Counted from the stretch's first letter, positions 53,986 through 62,133 are shown. The stretch is 64,000 nucleotides of DNA from Lachnospiraceae bacterium (GCA_029225065.1 JAQXVT010000073.1:27784-91783), one strand, 5' to 3'. The notes: a model not told the origin generated them from the letters alone. Translations and numbers: made by a program.

Positions 53986-55139
53986 GTTACTACGAGGGAC
54001 TTTCTTTTTTTGCCTGTCTGGTGATTGTGCTTCTGATCGCAATGGTGATCGGAGCGCTGGAGAAGCCGCTGAAATGGTACAGCCTGCTGGTGTCGCTTCT
54101 GTTTGTGGCATTTGTATTTGCGGGAGATCCGATGGGGATTTTATATCTCGCACTGTTTTACGCCTGGTCGAGCTTTTTAATTCTCGGATATTTTAAGATT
54201 CGCACAAAAAACGGACGAAAAGCAGGGATCTACCATGCGGCGGTGCTGCTCTCACTTGTGCCGCTTGTGCTGTGCAAGGTTACGCCGCTGTTTCATCTAA
54301 GCATTTTCGGATTTGTTGGAATCTCTTATCTGACGTTCCGTGTGGTACAGATGATTGTGGAGATTTATGACGGCGTAATCAAAGAAGTATCGCTCGTGGA
54401 GATTACGGCGTTTCTGGCGTTTTTCCCGAGCTTCAGTTCCGGACCGATTGACCGGAGCAGAAGATTCCTCGCAGACTGGAACCGCGTGCTGCCAAGAGCA
54501 GATTATATGGAGCTGTGCGGAAAAGGAATCTGGAAGCTGCTGCTCGGTGCGGTCTACAAGATGGTGCTTGCGGCAGGTGCCTACAAGATCATGGGCTATC
54601 TGGAGACCGGGACCGCGTGGTATCACTGGATAGGATATGCATACGCCTACGGCATGTATCTGTTTTTTGATTTTGCGGGATATTCGCTGATGGCGGTCGG
54701 AAGCTCGTACGTGCTCGGAATCGAGACACCGGACAATTTCAACATGCCATTTATCAGCCGCGACATCCGCGAGTTCTGGGATCGCTGGCACATTACGCTG
54801 TCACACTGGTTCCGTGATTTCATTTTTACAAGATTCGTCATGTACAGCTCAAAGAAAAAGTGGTTTTCGAGCCGTCTTCAAAGAGCCTGCGCGGGATTTT
54901 TTGTCGATATGGGAATCATGGGCCTGTGGCACGGCATCACACCGTCGTACATTTTATATGGCCTGTATCACGGTCTGCTGCTTGCCGCGACCGAGACATA
55001 TCAGAAAAAGTCTTCCTTTTACAAGCGAAATAAAAATAAAACGTGGTATCAGATTCTGTCCTGGGCGATCACGATGCAGCTTGTGATGTTTGGATTTTTC
55101 CTCTTCTCTGGAAAACTGATGGCATTGTTTGGATGGTAA
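53982..55139 (+). CDS. dltB: D-alanine transfer membrane acyltransferase (MBOAT)
   Basis: DltB (385 residues) is the multi-helix MBOAT that takes D-alanine from DltC across the membrane. The family His lies in MGIMGLWHGITPSYILYGLYHG (about residues 307-328; catalytic His in GLWHG). The upstream motif SRDIREFWDRWHITLSHWFRDF is also typical (about 256-277). ATG overlaps the dltA stop by 4 bp. After it the operon is interrupted by a 306-bp gap containing a dispersed repeat before dltC. Confidence 0.95.
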   Translation: MSYYEGLSFFACLVIVLLIAMVIGALEKPLKWYSLLVSLLFVAFVFAGDPMGILYLALFYAWSSFLILGYFKIRTKNGRKAGIYHAAVLLSLVPLVLCKVTPLFHLSIFGFVGISYLTFRVVQMIVEIYDGVIKEVSLVEITAFLAFFPSFSSGPIDRSRRFLADWNRVLPRADYMELCGKGIWKLLLGAVYKMVLAAGAYKIMGYLETGTAWYHWIGYAYAYGMYLFFDFAGYSLMAVGSSYVLGIETPDNFNMPFISRDIREFWDRWHITLSHWFRDFIFTRFVMYSSKKKWFSSRLQRACAGFFVDMGIMGLWHGITPSYILYGLYHGLLLAATETYQKKSSFYKRNKNKTWYQILSWAITMQLVMFGFFLFSGKLMALFGW

Positions 55140-55267
55140 GGCTTTGCCTGTGCGAGAGTGTGACAGAAAAATAAGTATACAGAGAGAATCTGCAGCAAGT
55201 TGTGATTATATATCTTCCAGAAAAATTAACCGAGGCAGGTAAGCTTCTTGCAAGGTTGCACGGAAAA

Positions 55268-55392
55268 GTCAAAGCGGATATTCGCAATCCGCTTCGCTAC
55301 TTGCAGAATCATAAGGGATCCTCCCGCAAGCGGGTCCTTCCTTATGATATTTCATAACCGAGTAGCTGCTTCGCAGCTTATCGGTTAAAAAA
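55268..55392 (-). repeat. Dispersed repeat family 1, long copy B, inside the dlt operon
   Basis: The sequence runs parallel to copy A at 41281 over about 125 bp with the same three hairpins: AAGCGGAT / ATCCGCTT (55272-55294), the CATAAGG...CCTTATG stem with CCCGCAAGCGGG, and the AACCGA...TCGGTT stem whose loop differs (GCTGCTTCGCAGC instead of GCTATTTTGCAGC). It sits between dltB and dltC. The remainder of 55140-55445 shows no gene. Confidence 0.85.
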
Positions 55393-55445
55393 GAAAGAAA
55401 ATCGAAAAAACGATCATAGATATGAAAAGAAAGGAATAGAAAACT

Positions 55446-55676
55446 ATGGAAAACGAAGTACTGGATTTACTGGCAGAGATTTGTGAGGATGACGTAGTGA
55501 AGGAGGAGCTACAGACGGAGCTGTTCGAGTCCGGTCTGATGGATTCCCTTGGATTTGCAGAGTTTCTGGTGGAGCTGGAGGATCAGTGCGGAGTCGTGAT
55601 TTCTCCGTCTGAGGTGGAGAGAGCGGACATTGATACACCGGAAAAGATCCTGGCGCTCGTAGAGGCAAGGAGATAA
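55446..55676 (+). CDS. dltC: D-alanyl carrier protein
   Basis: A 76-residue acyl-carrier-like protein. The phosphopantetheine attachment is Ser34 in SGLMDSLGFAEFLVELED. It is acidic and of standard length. GAAAGGAATAG precedes ATG. It accepts D-alanine from DltA and hands it to DltB. Its separation from dltB by a 306-bp repeat-containing gap is unusual, since these genes normally touch or overlap. Confidence 0.95.
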   Translation: MENEVLDLLAEICEDDVVKEELQTELFESGLMDSLGFAEFLVELEDQCGVVISPSEVERADIDTPEKILALVEARR

Positions 55677-55680
55677 CAGC

Positions 55681-56859
55681 GTGAAACGAATGAAAGCATT
55701 TTTTCTGGCGCTGCTGCTGTTCGCTGTGACGGTTGTGGGATGTCATTTCTACATCACACGGGAAGCCTCAATGGACAGTGCTGCGCTCGGAACACTGCCG
55801 AGTGAGGATAAAGGAAAGCTCCGCACGGCGCTGGTAAATAATATCGATGAAAATGGATATCCGGTATTTGGTTCGTCAGAATTTATGCACGGGACGGATA
55901 CGGCATATCATCCGGCGCAGGTCTTTGCGGGCAGCGATTTTCACCCGATGCTGATCGGAGCCGGTTACTATCAGAGCCTCAGCCATGCGACGACGTTAGC
56001 TTCGATCGCGGAGGGGATGACCGTGAAGAAAGCGGCATTGATTCTCTCACCGCAGTGGTTCCGCAAGACGGGTGTTGTCGATCAGGCCTATGCGTCGCGT
56101 TTCTCAGAGGCGCATTATGCGGCGGCTATGGCAAACGAAAACTTAAGCGATGAGGTAAAGCAGTATATTTCGGACCGCACACAGACCTTGCTTTCTGTGG
56201 ATGAAAAGACACAGCAGCGTGTAACGATGTATGACGATGTACTGTGGAAAAAGGACGCCGACCCGATCGAGACGCTCCGGGAGGAGACCTGGTCTGCGTT
56301 TTTGAATGAGAAGGAACTGTTTGAGACGATGCTGCTTGGCAACTCCAAAAAGCTGCGCGAGGCAGAGCAAAAAGAAGAGGCTGCTTCAGGAAATGACGGA
56401 GAGCCGGACTGGGAAGCTCTTTTACAGGAAGCTGAAGCAGAGGGAGAAGAACAGAACCAGAATCCGTTCTATATCGATGAAAAGGCATACAAACGTCTGG
56501 AGCCGCATTTGGAGAAAAAGAAGGGCATCAACAGCGATGCCTACAATGGCTATCAGAACGGTCCGGAGTTCGATGATCTTCGATGCTTCCTGCAGACCTG
56601 TCAGGATCTTGGAATCGAGCCGATGCTGGTGATCATCCCGGTCAACGGCTATTATTACGATTACACCGGCTTCCCGAAAGAAGCCAGAGAAAAATACTAC
56701 GAGAAGATCCGCAGCGTCGCAGAAGAATACGGCGCAAAAGTCGCCGATTTCTCCGATCAGGAGTACACAAAATACTTCTTCGAGGACCGCGTACATCTCG
56801 GAAAGAAAGGATGGGTGATGGTAGATGAAAGCTTTTACGAATTTTATAAAGAAACTTGA
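55681..56859 (+). CDS. dltD: D-alanine transfer protein DltD
   Basis: A 392-residue membrane-anchored SGNH-like esterase facing outward, completing D-alanine transfer to teichoic acid. One N-terminal helix (FFLALLLFAVTVVGCHFYI) is followed by the catalytic Ser motif VFGSSEFMHG (about 62-71), LILSPQWF (about 121-128) and the late catalytic Asp/His region FFEDRVHLGKKGWVMVD. GTG 55681 has AAGGAG eight bases upstream, inside dltC. An acidic insertion (about 225-260, EAEQKEEAASGNDGEPDWE) is extra to the family. The 3' end overlaps the small gene at 56825 by 35 bp. Confidence 0.93.
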   Translation: MKRMKAFFLALLLFAVTVVGCHFYITREASMDSAALGTLPSEDKGKLRTALVNNIDENGYPVFGSSEFMHGTDTAYHPAQVFAGSDFHPMLIGAGYYQSLSHATTLASIAEGMTVKKAALILSPQWFRKTGVVDQAYASRFSEAHYAAAMANENLSDEVKQYISDRTQTLLSVDEKTQQRVTMYDDVLWKKDADPIETLREETWSAFLNEKELFETMLLGNSKKLREAEQKEEAASGNDGEPDWEALLQEAEAEGEEQNQNPFYIDEKAYKRLEPHLEKKKGINSDAYNGYQNGPEFDDLRCFLQTCQDLGIEPMLVIIPVNGYYYDYTGFPKEAREKYYEKIRSVAEEYGAKVADFSDQEYTKYFFEDRVHLGKKGWVMVDESFYEFYKET

Positions 56860-56986
56860 TGAGCACCCGAAGCTGCAGTTTGCATTACAGACACTGGGCT
56901 TTTACGTCCTGATGCTGATCCTGTTCCTCTACTTTATGACCGCGAATCTTTCCACCGCACCGAAGTTTGTGTATTCACAATTTTGA
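56825..56986 (+). CDS. dltX: DltX-like small membrane protein (53 residues)
   Basis: A short gene overlapping dltD by 35 bp. The peptide has a basic start (KAFTNFIKKLDEHPKLQFAL), one transmembrane helix (LGFYVLMLILFLYFMTAN) and ends in TAPKFVYSQF. DltX proteins are about 50 residues with one helix and a conserved C-terminal F-[IV]-Y-x-x-F, which DltX presents to DltB/DltD; the final FVYSQF fits exactly. In Bacillus and relatives dltX precedes dltA, whereas here it closes the operon. The start ATG 56825 lacks a strong ribosome binding site (GATGGTAG), so coupling to dltD translation is likely. Confidence 0.82.
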   Translation: MKAFTNFIKKLDEHPKLQFALQTLGFYVLMLILFLYFMTANLSTAPKFVYSQF

Positions 56987-57002
56987 TTACAGGGAGACAA
57001 GT

Positions 57003-57042
57003 AAAAAGACCACCGATCATGCTTGCATGAGGTGGTCTTTTT
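57003..57042 (+). terminator. Terminator of the dlt operon (bidirectional)
   Basis: AAAAAGACCACC / GGTGGTCTTTTT with an inner CATGC / GCATG stem. The A and T runs on both sides allow it to work also for the convergent methyltransferase gene. Confidence 0.9.
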
Positions 57043-57068
57043 ATTCACGCGAGCAACGAGCCAAGTAG

Positions 57069-57207
57069 CCATGCTAGCATGGATATTTGGCGACTGCCGC
57101 GAGGGTCGAATACTCCGCTGCTTGTAGTGGAGTATTCGACGTGGATCCCGCCCGCCAATGAGCAAGAAGCGAAGCGGATTGCGAACTGGCGGATTGCGAA
57201 CTGGCGG
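57069..57207. repeat. Cluster of small palindromes and a 15-bp tandem repeat
   Basis: CCATGCTAGCATGG (57069-57082) is a perfect palindrome. GTCGAATACTCC / GGAGTATTCGAC (57105-57140) is a 12-bp stem with a 12-nt loop. GCGGATTGCGAACTG is repeated twice in tandem (57174-57203), preceded by AGCGAAGCGGATTGCGAA, a core piece of repeat family 1. No gene is seen in 56987-57261. Confidence 0.8.
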
Positions 57208-57261
57208 AAGATTGCGGAGCAATCCTGTAATCAAAAAGTAGTGAGAGGCATCCCTGACGGT

Positions 57262-58119
57262 TTATATTTCCCATCGGCCCGACGCCCCGCACGGCAGCAC
57301 AAGCCCGCTCTTTGTCACCGGCAGTCCGATTTCCTGTGACTCCACATGGCCTCCGAAGCGCTTCAGCTCCGTTGCGATCATGTAGGTCAGCACAGCCGGG
57401 GCCAGTCCCGTCGTGTAGGAGTTCACGAGGAAAAACAGCGGCTCGTCGCTGAGCAGTCCGGCACAGAGCTTGATGAACGGATGGATCGATTCCTCGATCT
57501 TCCAGATCTCACCCTTCGGTCCGCGGCCGTAAGATGGCGGGTCCATGATGATCGCATCGTAGCGGTTGCCGCGGCGCAGCTCGCGCTCGACAAACTTCGT
57601 GCAGTCGTCGACGAGCCAGCGGATTGGGGCGTCACCAAGTCCGGAAGCCGCCGCATTTTCCTTCGCCCAGCCGACCATGCCCTTGGAGGCATCGACATGG
57701 GTGACCTTTGCGCCTGCCGCTGCGGCTGCGAGTGTGGCACCGCCCGTGTAGGCGAAGAGGTTCAGTACGCGGATTGGGCGTCCTGCCGATTTAATCTTTT
57801 CAGAGAACCAGTCCCAGTTCGTCGCCTGTTCCGGGAAAAGTCCGGTGTGCTTGAAGCTGAACGGTTTTAAATGAAACGTCAGCTCGCGGTAATGAATGCT
57901 CCACTGCTCAGGCAGATCGAAGAATTCCCATTCTCCGCCGCCCTTTTTGCTGCGGTGGTAATGGCCGTTCGGATGCTTCCATCCGCGGTCATTTTTTGGT
58001 GTATCCCAGATGACCTGCGGGTCAGGGCGTACCAGAAGATAGTCTCCCCAGCGCTCCAGCTTTTCGCCGCAGGAGGTATCGATCACTTCATAATCTTTCC
58101 ATTTATCTGCTGTCCACAT
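57262..58119 (-). CDS. Class I SAM-dependent methyltransferase (RlmI/RlmK-like)
   Basis: A 285-residue methyltransferase. The SAM-binding motif I is VLNLFAYTGGATLAAAAAG (about 118-136), motif II VTHVDASKGMVGWAKENA, and the catalytic motif IV DAIIMDPPSYGRG (about 190-202). DPPSYGRG and the N-terminal beta region (WDTPKNDRGWKHPNGHYHRS) place it among the rRNA cytosine-5 methyltransferase-like RlmI/RlmK family, though it lacks a PUA domain; the substrate is therefore open. It is a single gene on the minus strand, convergent with the dlt operon, with TTATAATTATAAT in its upstream region. Confidence 0.88.
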   Translation of the reverse strand: MWTADKWKDYEVIDTSCGEKLERWGDYLLVRPDPQVIWDTPKNDRGWKHPNGHYHRSKKGGGEWEFFDLPEQWSIHYRELTFHLKPFSFKHTGLFPEQATNWDWFSEKIKSAGRPIRVLNLFAYTGGATLAAAAAGAKVTHVDASKGMVGWAKENAAASGLGDAPIRWLVDDCTKFVERELRRGNRYDAIIMDPPSYGRGPKGEIWKIEESIHPFIKLCAGLLSDEPLFFLVNSYTTGLAPAVLTYMIATELKRFGGHVESQEIGLPVTKSGLVLPCGASGRWEI

Positions 58120-58454
58120 ATGATATAATCAACCTTTCTTCCTTATTATAATTATAATAGAAACGGATTTGTGCTTGCCTGCGATACTGTACTGTATGGT
58201 CGGGCAGGAAGCAACATCAGTATAAGCGATAAGCTGTTTGGAATCAAGAAAAATGTTTTTTGGTATTGTAATCGGAAGAAATATAAGGTATGTTAATAAA
58301 CACAGTCAAATATGCGTTGAATGGACAGACGAAACGGTTCTGGTTCGTGGCTGACAAAGCAATGAACTGTGATATGAATTGTTTGACTGGAAGCAGGCGG
58401 GGAAAAAAGAAAAGGCTCTGCTGGATATTATGAAATATACGGAGGTTTAGGTTT
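58120..58454. other. Intergenic region between divergent methyltransferase and GH36 genes
   Basis: TTATAATTATAATAGAAACG at about 58144-58163 is AT-rich promoter-like sequence for either direction. A short open stretch near 58310-58435 (LNGQTKRFWFVADKAM) shows no start site or recognisable family. No terminator, repeat or operator stands out. TACGGAGGTTTAGGTTT before 58455 is the GH36 ribosome binding region. Confidence 0.4.
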
Positions 58455-60650
58455 ATGGCGATTCAAATCAGTTCCGATCAGCGTACCTTTACGCTGCAGA
58501 CGAAATCAAGTACGTATCAGATGGCGGTCGACGCGTATGGTGTGCTTTTACATCTGTATTATGGAAAAAAGATTGAGGCAGAAAATCTCGAATATCTGAT
58601 TTATAAAAGTGACGTCGGATTTTCCGGAAATCCGGTGGAAGCGGGAAAGGACCGCACATATTCTCTGGACTGTCTGCCGCAGGAGCTTCCTTCCAGCGGC
58701 GTCGGCGATTTCAGAGAGGAAATGATTCGGCTGTACCATGAGGACGGAAGCTGCGCGGCTGATTTCCGGTATGAGGGATACGAGGTCGTAAAGGGTTCCT
58801 ATGAGATTCCTGGACTTCCGGCAGTATACGATACAGAGCAGGAGACAGGCGAGACACTGATTATCACGATGCGTGAGGTAAGCTCAGACATTAAAGTAAA
58901 GCTGTATTACGGCGTGATGGAGGATGAAAATGTCATTACACGCAGCGCCTGCGTCTGCAACTGCGGTACGAAAAAGGTTGTGCTCGATCAGCTGCTGTCC
59001 TGCAATCTGGACTTTATGTTCGGAACATACGATATGATTTACTTCTACGGCCGTCATGTGATGGAGCGGAATCTGGAGCGTGTGCCGGTAAAAGGGGCGA
59101 AAGTAGAAATCGGAAGCAGAAGAGGTACTTCAAGCCATCAGTATAATCCGGGTGTGATTATTTGCCCGCCGGAGACGACAGAGCGAAGCGGAGACTGCTA
59201 TGGTCTGTGCTTTGCATACAGCGGAAATTTTACCGCAAGAGCGCAGCGTGACCAGAGAAATCAGACGAGAGTACAGATGGGAATTCAGCCGGATCAGTTC
59301 CGTTTCGTGCTGGAGGGCGGCGAGACATTTTTTGCACCGCAGGTGATCCTGAGCTTTTCATCCGAGGGCTTTACGGCGCTGTCGCACCAGTACCATGATC
59401 TGATTCGTGAGCACATCTGCCGCGGACCGTGGAAGCACGCAAAGCGTCCGGCACTGATCAATAACTGGGAAGCTACCTACTTTGCATTTAATAAGGAAAA
59501 GATCCTGAAGATCGCACGCCAGGCAAAAGAACTCGGTATCGAGATGCTTGTGCTGGATGATGGCTGGTTCGGAAAGAGAGACGACGACTACAGTGGACTT
59601 GGCGACTGGTTCGTCAATGAAAAGAAGCTGGAGGGTACGCTGGCAGAGCTGTCCGGTGAAATCCATGCGATGGGCATGAAGTTCGGTCTCTGGTTTGAGC
59701 CGGAGATGATTTCTGAGGACAGTGATCTGTACCGGGCACATCCGGACTGGGCACTGCAGATTCCGGGCCGTCAGCCGAACCGAGCGAGATATCAGCTGGT
59801 ACTCGATATGAGCCGGAAAGAGGTCGTTGATTATCTGTACAACCAGATCAGCGATGTCCTGGAGAAGGCTTCTGTGGATTACGTGAAGTGGGATATGAAC
59901 CGCAGTGTCTGCGATTTCTACAGCAGTAAGCTTCCGGCAGAGCGGATGGGCGAGATCCCGCACCGCTTCGTGCTTGGCGTTTACGATCTGGCAGAGCGTC
60001 TTCTGAAGCGTTTCCCGCAGCTTCTGCTTGAGGGCTGCAGCGGCGGCGGCGGACGGTTCGATGCGGGCATGCTCTATTATGCGCCGCAGATCTGGTGCAG
60101 CGATAACACCGATGCGATCAACCGTCTCGATATCCAGTACGGCACCTCGTTCTTCTATCCGACGAGCACGATGGGCGCACACGTATCGGCAGTGCCGAAC
60201 CATCAGACCGGCCGTGTCACTCCGTTTGCGACGAGAGGCAATGTGGCAATGGCAGGTACATTCGGCTACGAGCTGGATCTTAATCTTGTGACCGATGAGG
60301 AGAAGGCGATGGTAAAGGAGCAGCTTGCTCAGTTTGACCGTTTTTATGATCTGACACATGAGGGCGACTACTACCGTCTGACAGCTCCGAAGGAAGGCGA
60401 GCTGATGGTATGGGAGTTCGTGGCAAAGGACAAGAGCAAAGCCGTGAGCGGTGTCGTAAAGACGGATGCACAGGGCAATCCGCTGCCGCTGCATGTGCCG
60501 GTGACCGGACTTGCTCCGGACCGCAAATATCGCTGCTCTTATAATGGAAGCGTTCATGCGGGAAGCGTATGGAACAATTGCGGCCTGACCCTGATGGAGA
60601 TTCCGAAGGAGTACGAGAGCCTGCTGATCGAGTGGACGGAAGCCGAGTAA
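58455..60650 (+). CDS. Alpha-galactosidase, glycoside hydrolase family 36
   Basis: A 731-residue cytoplasmic enzyme releasing terminal alpha-1,6-galactose from raffinose-type sugars or melibiose. An N-terminal beta-sandwich domain (about 1-320) precedes the TIM barrel. Hallmarks: LVLDDGWFGKRDDDYSGLGD (about 368-387), the nucleophile Asp in YVKWDMNRSVCDFY (about residue 480) and the acid/base Asp in IWCSDNTDAINRLD (about 550). GCSGGGGRFD (about 526) is the conserved substrate loop. There is no signal peptide, so sugars must be imported first. Its position among galactose genes (galK at 38 kb) fits, but it is transcribed alone. Confidence 0.96.
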   Translation: MAIQISSDQRTFTLQTKSSTYQMAVDAYGVLLHLYYGKKIEAENLEYLIYKSDVGFSGNPVEAGKDRTYSLDCLPQELPSSGVGDFREEMIRLYHEDGSCAADFRYEGYEVVKGSYEIPGLPAVYDTEQETGETLIITMREVSSDIKVKLYYGVMEDENVITRSACVCNCGTKKVVLDQLLSCNLDFMFGTYDMIYFYGRHVMERNLERVPVKGAKVEIGSRRGTSSHQYNPGVIICPPETTERSGDCYGLCFAYSGNFTARAQRDQRNQTRVQMGIQPDQFRFVLEGGETFFAPQVILSFSSEGFTALSHQYHDLIREHICRGPWKHAKRPALINNWEATYFAFNKEKILKIARQAKELGIEMLVLDDGWFGKRDDDYSGLGDWFVNEKKLEGTLAELSGEIHAMGMKFGLWFEPEMISEDSDLYRAHPDWALQIPGRQPNRARYQLVLDMSRKEVVDYLYNQISDVLEKASVDYVKWDMNRSVCDFYSSKLPAERMGEIPHRFVLGVYDLAERLLKRFPQLLLEGCSGGGGRFDAGMLYYAPQIWCSDNTDAINRLDIQYGTSFFYPTSTMGAHVSAVPNHQTGRVTPFATRGNVAMAGTFGYELDLNLVTDEEKAMVKEQLAQFDRFYDLTHEGDYYRLTAPKEGELMVWEFVAKDKSKAVSGVVKTDAQGNPLPLHVPVTGLAPDRKYRCSYNGSVHAGSVWNNCGLTLMEIPKEYESLLIEWTEAE

Positions 60651-60750
60651 AACCGGCAGACGAAACTTACTTCATACCGGGACTCCTGTGAGAAAGCCTG
60701 GCATAAAACAAGAAATGGATTGTATCAAATAAAATGCAATTTTTTATGCG

Positions 60751-60787
60751 GAAAGCTCTTGCAATTGCAGGAGCTTTTCGGTATAAT
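60751..60787 (+). promoter_or_regulatory. S10 operon promoter overlapping a hairpin
   Basis: TTGCAA (60759-60764), 17-bp spacer, TATAAT (60782-60787). The inverted repeat GAAAGCTCTTGCAATTGCAG with GAGCTTTTC (60751-60780) covers the -35 and spacer; its stem-plus-TTTT form makes it also a plausible terminator for the GH36 gene. Thus one short sequence seems to serve as terminator and promoter. Confidence 0.7.
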
Positions 60788-60793
60788 GCAAAC

Positions 60794-61015
60794 GTTGTGA
60801 CATGATAGCGTAGAAGCGTGAGGTTGCTGCAGGATCTGCAGGTTTTCCGTGGAGCGAATGTCAAGTTATGAAACTGGCGACAAGTCACTGTACCGATAAC
60901 AGAAAACTTCCATCCAAAGTGGAAAACCGTGTGAATGTCTGAGGACACACACGGAAGTGTGTACAGTCACCGCTTGTCGTACTGAAAAGAGTGCGAAAAG
61001 GAGGCGACTTTTTTT
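60794..61015 (+). ncRNA. Structured 5' leader of the S10 ribosomal operon
   Basis: About 220 nt between promoter and rpsJ. Visible helices: GCTGCAGGATCTGCAGG, ACTTCCATCCAAAGTGGAAA, GTGTGAATGTCTGAGGACACAC and ACACACGGAAGTGTGT, plus GGCGACAAGTCACTGT...GCTTGTCG pairing over distance. Long leaders of S10 operons are usually autogenous control sites for a ribosomal protein (L4 in proteobacteria). The structure here is different and the ligand is unknown to me. GAGTGGAGCGAATGTC-like sequence (60848-60863) is near the family 1 repeat core but probably unrelated. Confidence 0.45.
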
Positions 61016-61333
61016 ATGGCAAGTCAGGTAATGAGAATTACATTAAAGGCGTATGATCATCAGTTAGTAGACGCATCTGCTAAGAAAATTATCGAAACTG
61101 TAAAGAAAAACGGATCTCAGGTGAGTGGACCGGTTCCGCTCCCGACAAAGAAAGAGGTTGTTACAATTCTGAGAGCAGTACACAAGTACAAAGACTCCAG
61201 AGAGCAGTTCGAGCAGAGAACTCACAAGAGACTGATTGATATTACGGCTCCGACCCAGAAGACAGTTGATGCACTGTCCAGACTGGAAATGCCGGCTGGT
61301 GTCCACATCGACATCAAAATGAAGCAGAAATAA
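61016..61333 (+). CDS. rpsJ: 30S ribosomal protein S10
   Basis: A 105-residue protein of the small-subunit head, also NusE in transcription antitermination. The sequence [20 protein letters not shown], then [39 protein letters not shown] and the end [11 protein letters not shown] are standard. AAAAGGAGGCGAC precedes ATG. It heads the S10 operon. Confidence 0.98.
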   Translation: MASQVMRITLKAYDHQLVDASAKKIIETVKKNGSQVSGPVPLPTKKEVVTILRAVHKYKDSREQFEQRTHKRLIDITAPTQKTVDALSRLEMPAGVHIDIKMKQK

Positions 61334-61357
61334 GCATCATCATTAATTAAGAAGCAA

Positions 61358-61440
61358 ATCCTATCAGGTTGATATAGAAGTAACGCCAAGTTCCACTTAT
61401 ATCATTCCCTGTCAACTAGGATGATCGCCGTCAGGTGATC
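61358..61440 (+). repeat. Two hairpins in the rpsJ-rplC spacer
   Basis: A long imperfect stem spans 61358-61422 (ATCCTA...GGTTGATATAGAAGT against ACTTATATC...GTCAACTAGGAT). GATCGCC-GTCA-GGTGATC (61423-61440) follows directly. Neither has a T run. They occupy most of the unusually long 134-bp gap between rpsJ and rplC, leaving 18 bp plus the AGGAGG site before rplC. Confidence 0.6.
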
Positions 61441-61467
61441 CGCTGTAGAAAAACAGGAGGTAAAAGA

Positions 61468-62103
61468 ATGAAGAAAGCGATTTTAGCAACAAAAGTCGGA
61501 ATGACTCAGATCTTCAACGACGACGGAGTACTTACTCCGGTAACTGTTCTTCAGGCTGGCCCGTGCGTAGTAACACAGGTTAAGACAGTTGAGAACGACG
61601 GTTACAGTGCAGTACAGGTTGGTTTTGTTGACAAGCGTGAGAAGCTTGTAGCTAAGCCGCAGAAGGGTGCATTTGACAAGGCAGGCATCTCCTACAAGAG
61701 ATACGTCAGAGAGCTGAAGCTGGATGACGCTGAGAACTATGAAGTAAAGCAGGAGATCAAGGCTGATGTATTTGCAGCTGGAGACAAGGTAGACGCTACT
61801 GCAATTTCCAAAGGAAAAGGCTTCCAGGGCGCAATCAAGAGACACGGCCAGTCCAGAGGACCGATGGCACACGGTTCCAAGTATCATCGTCACGCAGGTT
61901 CCAACGGTGCTTGTTCTGACCCGAGCAAGGTATTCAAGGGCAAGAAGATGGCAGGACACATGGGCGCTAAGCAGATTACAGTTCAGAATCTTGAGGTAGT
62001 CCGCGTAGACGCAGAGAACAACCTTATTTTAGTAAAAGGCGCTGTTCCGGGACCGAAGAAAGCACTGGTAACAGTTAAATCAACAGTGAAATCCGGTAAA
62101 TAA
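61468..62103 (+). CDS. rplC: 50S ribosomal protein L3
   Basis: A 211-residue large-subunit protein near the peptidyl-transferase centre. ATG 61468 ([20 protein letters not shown]) follows ACAGGAGGTAAAAGA; an in-frame GTG at 61435 lies inside a hairpin and is rejected. The characteristic segment [30 protein letters not shown] (shown in part: [17 protein letters not shown]) contains the loop reaching the catalytic centre. Confidence 0.98.
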   Translation: MKKAILATKVGMTQIFNDDGVLTPVTVLQAGPCVVTQVKTVENDGYSAVQVGFVDKREKLVAKPQKGAFDKAGISYKRYVRELKLDDAENYEVKQEIKADVFAAGDKVDATAISKGKGFQGAIKRHGQSRGPMAHGSKYHRHAGSNGACSDPSKVFKGKKMAGHMGAKQITVQNLEVVRVDAENNLILVKGAVPGPKKALVTVKSTVKSGK

Positions 62104-62133
62104 GCCTGAATTCAGGAAAGGAGGAAGACACAC

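Noticed and set aside
57346..57870. 174-codon plus-strand open frame within the methyltransferase region
   Set aside because: It is antisense to conserved SAM-binding and DPPSYG motifs and has no family signature.
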